A DNA stretch of 64,000 nucleotides from CAIKBL01 sp050247235 (GTDB taxonomy: Bacteria > Pseudomonadota > Gammaproteobacteria > Ga0077536): the NCBI GenBank assembly GCA_050247235.1, contig JBFWUN010000002.1, forward strand, positions 62,001-126,000, in the 5' to 3' direction. Every line of letters begins with the position of its first letter. Position 1 is the first letter of the stretch. The position numbers and the translations under genes were made by a program. Below, piece after piece: positions 25,861 to 33,162 of this stretch. The notes beneath the pieces are model-generated. The model worked only from the letters and a program-made list of their open reading frames with translations. It did not search any database and was not told the origin of the DNA.

Positions 25861-27636
25861 TCAGGTCGCCGACTCGCCGCGCCGGAGCCGGATACCAAGC
25901 TCCCGCAGCTGCGCCTCGCCCACCGCGGCGGGCGCCGCGGTCAACGGACAGGAGGCGGTCTGGGTCTTCGGGAACGGGATCACATCACGAATCGAACGCT
26001 CACCCCGCATCAGCATCACCAGCCGGTCGAGCCCGAACGCGATGCCGCCGTGCGGCGGGCAGCCGTACTGGAGAGCCTCGAGCAGAAAGCCGAATTTTTC
26101 GCGCGCCTCGTCCGGCCCGATGCCAAGCAGCGAGAATACGCTCTGCTGCATCTCCGGACGATGGATTCGTATCGACCCGCCACCAATCTCGGAACCGTTC
26201 ATGACCATGTCGTAAGCACGCGAGAGCGCGCCGCCCGGGTCGCGCGCGACCGCCTCGGCGTCCGCATGCGGTGCGGTGAACGGGTGATGCAGCGCCGCCC
26301 ACCGCTTGGTGTCCGCGTCCCATTCGAACATCGGGAAATCCACCACCCACAGCGGCTGCCAGGTGTCCGCGACGAGATTGAGGTCGGCGGCCACGCGGTC
26401 GCGCAGCGCCCCGAGCGCGGCGTTCACGATCCGTGTGTCGTCCGCACCGAAGAAGATCACGTCGCCGGTCTGTGCGCCGGTGCGGGACAGCAGTGCTTCG
26501 ACCACCGGGTCCGGCAGGAACTTGAGAATCGGTGACTGCAGGCCGTCGCGCCCCGCTGCGAGATCGTTGACCTTGATGTAGGCGAGCCCCTTCGCGCCAT
26601 AAATTGCGACGAAGTCCGTGTAATCGTCGATCTGCTTGCGCGAGAGTGCGCCTCCGCCGGGCGCGCGCAGCGCCGCGACCCGTTTGCCCGGCTCCCGGGC
26701 AGCCGCCGCAAACACCTTGAACTCCACATCGTGCATCACGTCACGCAGCTCGACGAGCTGCAGCGGGTTGCGCAGATCCGGCCGGTCGCTGCCGTAACGA
26801 TGCATGGTCTCCGCGTACGTCATGCGCGGGAACGGATGCGGCAGCGACACACCAAGGACCTCCTGGTAGAGCTCCCGGATCATCGCTTCCATCAGATCCA
26901 TCACGCCCTGCTCGTCGACGAATGACATCTCGATGTCGAGCTGGGTGAACTCCGGCTGACGATCCGCGCGCAGGTCCTCATCGCGAAAACAGCGCACGAT
27001 CTGATAGTAGCGATCGAAGCCCGACATCATCAGGAGCTGCTTGAACAGCTGAGGCGATTGCGGGAGCGCGAAGAAGCGCCCTGGATGGGTGCGGCTGGGC
27101 ACCAGGTAGTCGCGGGCACCTTCCGGGGTGGCCTTGGTCAGCATCGGGGTTTCAATGTCGATGAAGCCCTGTGCATCCAGGAAGCGTCGGAAAAACCGCG
27201 CCACGCGTGCGCGCAGCAGGAGGTTGTCGCGCATCCGCTCGGTGCGCAGGTCGATGTAACGGAACCGCAGCCGTGTTTCTTCCTGCACGCTCGCGTCGTC
27301 GAGCTGAAAGGGTGGCGTCTGCGCGGTGTTCAGGATCTCGAGTTCGTGCACCAGCACCTCGACGGCCCCGGTCGCGAGGTTCGCGTTGACGGTCCCCGCG
27401 GGGCGGGGCCGCACGCGACCGCTGGCCTTGAGGACGTACTCGCTGCGCGCACGCTCGGCGAGCGTGAACGCCGCCGGCGTGTCCGGATCGATCACGATCT
27501 GCAGAACCCCCTCGCGGTCGCGCAGGTCGATGAAGATCACGCCGCCATGGTCACGCCGGTGATGCACCCATCCGCAAACCGTGATTTCGCGGCCGACGAG
27601 CTCCTCGTTCACGTGTCCGCAGTAGTGGGTTCGCAT
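25861..27636 (-). CDS. aspS: Aspartyl-tRNA synthetase
   Basis: A 591-residue class II synthetase of bacterial type. It has an N-terminal OB-fold anticodon domain (CGWVHHRRDHGGVIFIDLRD), motif 2 (FRDEDLRADRQPEF), the inserted GAD domain (about 285-420) and motif 3 (GIAFGLDRLVMLMRG). It charges tRNA-Asp, and possibly tRNA-Asn if the organism uses the indirect route, which cannot be decided here. Confidence 0.97.
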   Translation of the reverse strand: MRTHYCGHVNEELVGREITVCGWVHHRRDHGGVIFIDLRDREGVLQIVIDPDTPAAFTLAERARSEYVLKASGRVRPRPAGTVNANLATGAVEVLVHELEILNTAQTPPFQLDDASVQEETRLRFRYIDLRTERMRDNLLLRARVARFFRRFLDAQGFIDIETPMLTKATPEGARDYLVPSRTHPGRFFALPQSPQLFKQLLMMSGFDRYYQIVRCFRDEDLRADRQPEFTQLDIEMSFVDEQGVMDLMEAMIRELYQEVLGVSLPHPFPRMTYAETMHRYGSDRPDLRNPLQLVELRDVMHDVEFKVFAAAAREPGKRVAALRAPGGGALSRKQIDDYTDFVAIYGAKGLAYIKVNDLAAGRDGLQSPILKFLPDPVVEALLSRTGAQTGDVIFFGADDTRIVNAALGALRDRVAADLNLVADTWQPLWVVDFPMFEWDADTKRWAALHHPFTAPHADAEAVARDPGGALSRAYDMVMNGSEIGGGSIRIHRPEMQQSVFSLLGIGPDEAREKFGFLLEALQYGCPPHGGIAFGLDRLVMLMRGERSIRDVIPFPKTQTASCPLTAAPAAVGEAQLRELGIRLRRGESAT

Positions 27637-27805
27637 GCGCTTCGGTCTCTCGGATGATGAACGGGATCAGGTGCTTACCGGCAAGGGCGGGAATGATACG
27701 GACTGCACGCGGGTGCCGCAACGCATCATCGGGCGCACACGCGCCCGTGGTCAGATGACGGGACACCCGGTCACACGACGCGTTGGAAAACAATGCGAGG
27801 AAGGT

Positions 27806-28138
27806 TCAGTCCGAAGTGCCGGTGGCTTTCGCTGGTTCCGGCTTCGTCTCGGTTTTGGCATCGGGCTTCGCGTCCGGCTTTGCATCGGTCGCGGATTCGG
27901 TCTTCTCTGGCGCGGTCTTCGACCCGCTGTCTTCGCTGCCTGCCGGCTTCTTGCCTTTATCCCGGAAATCAGTGACATACCAGCCCGTGCCCTTGAGGGC
28001 GAAGCCGGCCGCCTGGATTTGCTTCACGAGCTTCGGCGCCTGGCAGGCCGGACAGTCGGTCAACGGATCCTCGGTCATGCGCTGCACTGCCTCGAACTGG
28101 TGACTGCAGGCATCACATCGATAGACGTACGTCGGCAT
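27806..28138 (-). CDS. FmdB-family zinc-ribbon protein
   Basis: A 110-residue protein. The start at 28138 (GGGGGACC just upstream) gives the standard opening MPTYVYRCDACSHQFE; an earlier in-frame start is less likely. Two CxxC pairs (CDAC and CPAC) form a zinc ribbon. The C-terminal half is a low-complexity Lys/Ala/Asp/Pro tail with DAKPD repeats. The family is commonly found beside aspS in proteobacteria and is proposed to be regulatory; no function is established here. Confidence 0.88.
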   Translation of the reverse strand: MPTYVYRCDACSHQFEAVQRMTEDPLTDCPACQAPKLVKQIQAAGFALKGTGWYVTDFRDKGKKPAGSEDSGSKTAPEKTESATDAKPDAKPDAKTETKPEPAKATGTSD

Positions 28139-28231
28139 AAGGTCCCCCACAACGAAAACTGCCTTCGCACTATGGGGACGGGCGGCCGATTTTCAAGCCC
28201 GTCCGGAACGACGCGTACACCGCGCCTTTGC

Positions 28232-28260
28232 TTGTGCCCCTCTCCGGGGCTGGCTATCAT
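28232..28260 (+). promoter_or_regulatory. Candidate sigma-70 promoter for tRNA-Lys
   Basis: TTGTGC (28232-28237) and TATCAT (28255-28260) are 17 bp apart and end 24 bp before the tRNA. The GC-rich stretch after the -10 element is typical of growth-rate and stringently controlled stable-RNA promoters. Confidence 0.5.
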
Positions 28261-28284
28261 CCGCGCCTCTTTTGCCCACCCTCC

Positions 28285-28360
28285 GCGCCGTTAGCTCAGC
28301 TGGTAGAGCAGCGGACTTTTAATCCGTTGGTCGTAGGTTCGATCCCTACACGGCGCACCA
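28285..28360 (+). tRNA. tRNA-Lys (anticodon UUU)
   Basis: A 76-nt cloverleaf. The acceptor stem GCGCCGT pairs with ACGGCGC, and the discriminator A and CCA are encoded. The D-arm includes AGCTCAGCTGGTAGAGC. The anticodon loop CTTTTAA carries TTT, flanked by CGGA and TCCG. The T-arm has GGTTCGATCC. All stems pair. Confidence 0.97.
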
Positions 28361-28522
28361 CCCGACGCGCTGGTCGGACCGGTCCTGGGCATCCCGCCTG
28401 CCCGCCACGCCATCGGTCACCCTGGCACGCAGCCGGTTTGCGCCCGGTACCGGGCAATTGTCCGACCCGCGGCGCGCCGGGCGGACGGTATACTCCGTGC
28501 ACCTTCGGAGGAGCCCCGATTC

Positions 28523-30223
28523 ATGAATGCACAGATCAAACCGGCGGCCGACACCGCCCCCGACTACGAAGTCATCATCCTCGGTGCCGGCGTCGCCGGC
28601 ATCTACCAGCTCTATCGCCTGCGTGAACGCGGCATTCGTACCACCGTCGTCGAGGCTGCCGCGGACCTCGGAGGCACCTGGTACCACAACCGCTACCCGG
28701 GCTGCCGCTTCGACTCCGAGAGTTACACCTACGGCTTCTCATTCTCCCGCGAACTGCTGAATGAATGGCACTGGAAGGAACGCTTCTCGGGACAGCCGGA
28801 AAACCTGCGGTACCTGAACTACGTGGCCGACAAGTTCGATCTGCGGCGAGACATGCAGTTCAACCACAAGGTCGAATCCGCGCAGTTCGACGACGAGAAC
28901 CACGTCTGGCGGCTCCACTTCGCGAACGGCAAGGACATGACGTGCCGCTTCCTGATCACCGGCCTCGGTCTGCTGTCAGCGCCGACAATGCCGCGAGTAC
29001 CTGGTGTCGAACGCTTCAAGGGTCAGTCCTTTCACACGTACTACTGGCCGCACGAACCCGTGGCACTGGCGGGCAAGCGCGTCGCCGTGATCGGAACCGG
29101 CGCCACGGGGGTACAGGTAATCGCTGAGATCGCCGACAAGGTCGGCCACCTCACCGTGTTCCAGCGTCGCCCCAACTGGTGCGCGCCGCTGAACAACGGC
29201 CCGATCTCCGAGCAGGAGATGAACGCGATCCGCGCACGCTACGACGAGATCTTCGAGACCTGCCTGCGCACGCCGGGAGGATTCGAACACGAGCCCGATC
29301 GGCGCGGGTTCTACGAGGTGTCGCGCGAGGAGCGCCTCAAGCTGTGGGATCGGCTCTACGACGAACCGGGTTTCGGTATCTGGCTCAGCAACTTCCGCGA
29401 GATCTTCATGGACGAGGCGGCGAACGCCGAGTTCTCCGAATACATTGCCGGGCGTATCCGGCGCCGGGTCAAGGATCCGACGGTCGCCGAGAAGCTGATC
29501 CCCAAGGACCACGGCTTCGGCATCCAGCGTGTACCGCTGGAGACACGTTATTACGAGGCATACAACCGCGACAACGTGCAGCTCGTGGACATCAAGGAGA
29601 CGCCGATCGAGTGCATCACGGAAAATGGCATCCGCACGAGCGACCGGGAATACGAATTCGACATCATCGTGTACGCGACCGGCTTCGACGCCATCACCGG
29701 GTCGTTCGATCGCATCGATATCCGCGGCAGCGGAGGCCAGGCGCTGCGCGACAAGTGGGCCGACGGTCCGGTCACGTTCCTCGGCATGCTGGTCGGCGGG
29801 TTTCCAAACTTCATCACTGTCGCCGGCCCGCAGAGCGGTTCGTCGTCGACCAATTTCCCGCGCAGCATCGAGATCGGGGTCGACTGGGTCATGCGTCTGC
29901 TCGAACACGCCTGGAAGCACGGGTACACGCGGCTGGAGGCGACCCCCGAAGCCGAGGAGCGCTGGACCAGACACGTCGCGCGGATGTACGAGGGGATGCT
30001 GATGCGCAAGGCCAAGGGCTGGTTCACCGGTTACAACTCGAACGTGGACGGCCACGAGCACGGCAAGGTGCGGCACCTCGTCTACAACGGCGGCGCACCG
30101 AAGTACCGCGCCACCATCAACCAGGTCGCGGACGAAGGGTTCAAGGGGTTGAACTTCGAGACCGGGAAAGCGCCGCGCAACGCTGCCGAGGCACTGGGGG
30201 AAGTGGCCGCACGGAAAGCGTGA
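28523..30223 (+). CDS. Baeyer-Villiger monooxygenase (flavin-containing, NADPH-dependent)
   Basis: A 566-residue class B flavoprotein. The FAD Rossmann motif is ILGAGVAGIYQLYRL. The Baeyer-Villiger fingerprint FxGxxxHxxxWP is present as FKGQSFHTYYWP, and the NADPH Rossmann motif is GTGATGVQVI. Such enzymes insert oxygen next to a ketone carbonyl to form an ester or lactone. Its substrate is unknown; cyclic ketones or steroids are possibilities. GGAGGAG precedes the ATG. The gene ends facing a serine hydrolase that could cleave the ester product. Confidence 0.92.
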   Translation: MNAQIKPAADTAPDYEVIILGAGVAGIYQLYRLRERGIRTTVVEAAADLGGTWYHNRYPGCRFDSESYTYGFSFSRELLNEWHWKERFSGQPENLRYLNYVADKFDLRRDMQFNHKVESAQFDDENHVWRLHFANGKDMTCRFLITGLGLLSAPTMPRVPGVERFKGQSFHTYYWPHEPVALAGKRVAVIGTGATGVQVIAEIADKVGHLTVFQRRPNWCAPLNNGPISEQEMNAIRARYDEIFETCLRTPGGFEHEPDRRGFYEVSREERLKLWDRLYDEPGFGIWLSNFREIFMDEAANAEFSEYIAGRIRRRVKDPTVAEKLIPKDHGFGIQRVPLETRYYEAYNRDNVQLVDIKETPIECITENGIRTSDREYEFDIIVYATGFDAITGSFDRIDIRGSGGQALRDKWADGPVTFLGMLVGGFPNFITVAGPQSGSSSTNFPRSIEIGVDWVMRLLEHAWKHGYTRLEATPEAEERWTRHVARMYEGMLMRKAKGWFTGYNSNVDGHEHGKVRHLVYNGGAPKYRATINQVADEGFKGLNFETGKAPRNAAEALGEVAARKA

Positions 30224-30292
30224 TCCCCGCGTTGCGCGCGGCACCGACGGGCGACGTCCGTGGATACCGGCGGCGCGTCGGGGTACCGCCGC

Positions 30293-31495
30293 TCAACAAT
30301 CCGGGCGGGTGACCGCCGCGACGGCGAGGTCGGACAGGATCGAATACCGTTCGAAGTTGTCCGCCTCGTCCATCAGCCCGGTCGTCAGCAGGACCAGGGT
30401 CATGTCGAGTTCGGGGTCCACCCAGAACAGCGTGGTGCCGCGCCCGATCCCTCCGAAGGTGCGCGGCGAATTGAAATCACCGAACGGCCCAGGTGTCGGA
30501 GAATCCCCACGGCCCCAGAATCCGAGCGCCAGGTACGCCGGGCATGTACTCCAGTGCCGATGTCCGAACAGCAGCGGAAAGAGCTGGTTGGGCAGCTGCC
30601 CGGTGTGATTGCGGGCGATCAGCCGGACCGTCTGCGGGGACAGCACCTGTGCACCGTCCAGTTCGCCACCCCGCCGCAGCATGTCGGTGAAACGATGCAG
30701 ATCGTGCGCGGTCGAGAATGCCCCGCCGCCAGGCGCCACCGAACCGGGATGCGTCGCGTAGCCCGAGATCCGCTCGATGTGACTCAAGGCGAGTTCGAAC
30801 GCCGCGCGCCGTTCCGGTGCCTCCAGGTAGGCCGCTGGGGCCAGCGGGCAGCGACGCGCCATCAGGTCGGCGCGCGGCCCGTACGCGGTATCCCGCATCC
30901 GCAACGGCCCGAACAGCCGCTCCTGCATCAGGTCCGTGAAGGCGCATCCGGTCGCGCGCTCGATGAACAATCCCAGCACGGAGTGCGCGACGAGCACGGA
31001 GTATGCGACCACCGAGCCCGGCGCACCGAGCGGCGGCTTGTCGAATGTCACGGCGGCGTAACGCGCGAGATCCGCGATCACGTCAAATGGCACGCCGGGT
31101 GTATCGATCGGCAGGCCGCTCGTCTGGGTCAGGATGTGATAGACGTTGATCTCCCGCTTGCCCGCCTGCGCGAACTCCGGGATCACATCGGCAATCGGCG
31201 TGGTCAGCCGGAATGCGCCCTCCTCCACGAGCGCGAGCGTGAGCACGGCGGTCAGCGCCTTGCTGACGGACATCAGGTGGAACACGGCATCGTGGCGCAG
31301 CGGGGTGCGGTTCGCGCGGTCCGCGAAACCCGCGCAGAGATCGAGCGCGATTTCGCCGTGCCGCGCCACGATCAATGCTGCGCCGTTGCAGCGCCCGGTA
31401 TCGATGTCCGCGTGTACCCGCGCGACGAGTCGCTGCAGACGGTGATGGTCGATTCCGAGCGTATCGAGTCCTGGATGCAGTTGCGCGCTGGTCAT
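30293..31495 (-). CDS. Serine hydrolase of the beta-lactamase/EstB-like esterase family
   Basis: A 400-residue protein. The SxxK nucleophile motif is SVSK in FHLMSVSKALTAVL. A Tyr motif lies in VVAYSVLVAHSVLGL, where the usual YxN Asn is replaced. The C-terminal glycine motif (GGIGRGTTLFWVDP) lies before a typical final strand. No signal peptide is seen, so it is probably a cytosolic esterase rather than a penicillin-binding protein. Its ATG overlaps the stop of the upstream acyl-CoA dehydrogenase remnant (ATGA). The neighbouring monooxygenase suggests ester hydrolysis in the same pathway. Confidence 0.85.
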   Translation of the reverse strand: MTSAQLHPGLDTLGIDHHRLQRLVARVHADIDTGRCNGAALIVARHGEIALDLCAGFADRANRTPLRHDAVFHLMSVSKALTAVLTLALVEEGAFRLTTPIADVIPEFAQAGKREINVYHILTQTSGLPIDTPGVPFDVIADLARYAAVTFDKPPLGAPGSVVAYSVLVAHSVLGLFIERATGCAFTDLMQERLFGPLRMRDTAYGPRADLMARRCPLAPAAYLEAPERRAAFELALSHIERISGYATHPGSVAPGGGAFSTAHDLHRFTDMLRRGGELDGAQVLSPQTVRLIARNHTGQLPNQLFPLLFGHRHWSTCPAYLALGFWGRGDSPTPGPFGDFNSPRTFGGIGRGTTLFWVDPELDMTLVLLTTGLMDEADNFERYSILSDLAVAAVTRPDC

Positions 31496-31767
31496 CGGGT
31501 CACCTCGTCAGTTCGAACGGAAGGTAGTCCGGCCGCGGCAGCGAGCGGGTCGTAACCGGGACGCCGGAACAGATCGTGCCACCGGCAGCGCCTGCCCCCC
31601 ATGTTGCCGCCGTCGTAGAGCGGAAAACACACCGCGTCCTGCAGCAGTCCCGCCAGCGGACGCATCGTCGTGCAACTGTTCACGCCGGCCAGGTGCCGGC
31701 ACGCGAACGCGCGCGCGTTGCGCTGCAGTTCGACCTGGGTGTCGCTCGCCGAGAAATCAATCGCCAT
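31492..31767 (-). pseudogene. Acyl-CoA dehydrogenase remnant with large internal deletion
   Basis: An open 91-residue frame joins what look like the two ends of an acyl-CoA dehydrogenase. The first ~28 residues (MAIDFSASDTQVELQRNARA) resemble the normal N-terminus, and residues from about 38 on (LLQDAVCFPLYDGGNMGGRR, ending YDPLAAAAG) resemble the extreme C-terminal helix and tail. The roughly 300 residues with the FAD site and catalytic Glu are missing. The frame stays open and overlaps the esterase start by four bases, so it may still serve as a translated leader for that gene. The comparison relies on remembered family pattern. Confidence 0.6.
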
Positions 31768-31860
31768 CGATCCTCCCGGGCGAACGGCGCGGCGCGTCCC
31801 GCCGCGATGAACGGAAGATTGACCGCGCGGATTACCCCGCGCGGCACCGCCAGCGCGGTC

Positions 31861-32949
31861 TCACGCCGCCATCAGCGGCGAGATATTCCAGCTCTTCAGC
31901 TCCGGCATGACCTTGGACGCGAACGTGCGCAACGAGCGTTCGACGACGTCGTACGGCGTGCCTGCGAACCGGACGACGAACATGCCGTCGTAATCACCGA
32001 TCGCGCTTCGCCGCGCGTTGATCTTGTCGAGGATCTGCTGCGGCGTCCCCCACGTCTGACCGGCCAGGTACCCTTCCGCGATCGTGTCGAGGCCGGCGCT
32101 CGCGAGCGCCTTCGCGTTCTGTCCGTACTCCTCGTAGCCCTTCGGGAAATGCTCGCTCATCATTTCGTAGTGGGTGAGAAGGCTCATCAGGTACGTGCGC
32201 ACGTGCTTGCGGGCGTTTTCGGCCGCGCGATCGGCATTGTCGTCGCAGATCATGAAGTCCACGAAGAAGGGGATCGGCGGCGCAGCCTGGTGATGCTCGC
32301 GGAACGCCTTTGCGTAGGTCTGCACTTCCGCGCGGTGCGTCGCTGCATCCTTGTAGGAGAACTGCAGCATCTTCAATCCGTGCCTGGCCGCCTCGAGGAT
32401 GGAATCCCCGGACATCGCGACCTGCATCGTGCGCCCCTTGAAGGACTTGGTCGGCCGTGGGCGAATCTCCGCGCGCGGCTGCTTGAAGTACTGGCCCGAG
32501 TGGGCTTCCATGACGCCCGTCTCGAGGGCACCGAGGATCATCGGCACCGCTTCGTCGAATCGGCCGCGCGATTCCTCCATCGGGATCCCGAACTGGTCGT
32601 ACTCGCGCCGCGCGAGCCCGCGGCCGAGGCCGAGGATCAGACGGCCGCCGCAGAGGAGATCCAGCAGCGCGGCCTTTTCCGCCACGCGCAGCGGCTGCGT
32701 GTTCCACGGAACGATCACCGCGCCCGTCATGAGCTTGATTCGCCTGGTCACGGCCGCCAGGTGTGCCAGGTAGACAAAGTTGTCGGGGCAGAACGCGTAG
32801 TCCTCGAAATGGTGCTCGACCATCGAGATCTGGTCGTAACCGAGTTCGTCGGCGAGGATTGCGCTCCGGATTTCCTCGTCGTACACCTGCGCATCACTGA
32901 CGTTTTCGTACCCGTAGCTCTGCGCGATCTGGACAATACCTATCTGCAT
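31861..32949 (-). CDS. LLM-class (luciferase-like) flavin-dependent oxidoreductase
   Basis: A 362-residue protein. The start at 32949 follows GAGGAAG five bases upstream. Typical family segments are MVEHHFEDYAFCPDNFVYL, TGAVIVPWNTQPLRVAEKAA and LLCGGRLILGLGRGLARREY, and the sequence lacks signal or membrane segments. These enzymes use reduced FMN or F420 to oxidise diverse organic substrates. The substrate is unknown. It diverges from the P-type ATPase across 213 bp. Confidence 0.88.
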   Translation of the reverse strand: MQIGIVQIAQSYGYENVSDAQVYDEEIRSAILADELGYDQISMVEHHFEDYAFCPDNFVYLAHLAAVTRRIKLMTGAVIVPWNTQPLRVAEKAALLDLLCGGRLILGLGRGLARREYDQFGIPMEESRGRFDEAVPMILGALETGVMEAHSGQYFKQPRAEIRPRPTKSFKGRTMQVAMSGDSILEAARHGLKMLQFSYKDAATHRAEVQTYAKAFREHHQAAPPIPFFVDFMICDDNADRAAENARKHVRTYLMSLLTHYEMMSEHFPKGYEEYGQNAKALASAGLDTIAEGYLAGQTWGTPQQILDKINARRSAIGDYDGMFVVRFAGTPYDVVERSLRTFASKVMPELKSWNISPLMAA

Positions 32950-33098
32950 GACGTCTTCCTCGCTGGGTTCGGTGATACGCGGCACCACGGTCGCGGGGCC
33001 TGCAGGCCAGTATCGGCATGCCGTTTACGGATGGTCAAGAACGCGCGGCATGATGATCAGCGCATACAGCACGGGAGAGGCCGCGGGGTCCGGATCGA

Positions 33099-33118
33099 TG
33101 TGTAAGTATTCCTACACA
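33099..33118. promoter_or_regulatory. Inverted repeat, possible operator before the P-type ATPase
   Basis: TGTGTA (33099-33104) and TACACA (33113-33118) are perfect inverted arms around an 8-bp spacer, in the intergenic region between divergent genes and 44 bp before the chosen ATPase start. It could bind a dimeric regulator. No specific regulator family is implied. Confidence 0.3.
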
Positions 33119-33162
33119 CCAGCCATGGCTTGTGCGGTGCAGCGCATCACGGTGCGACGCGC

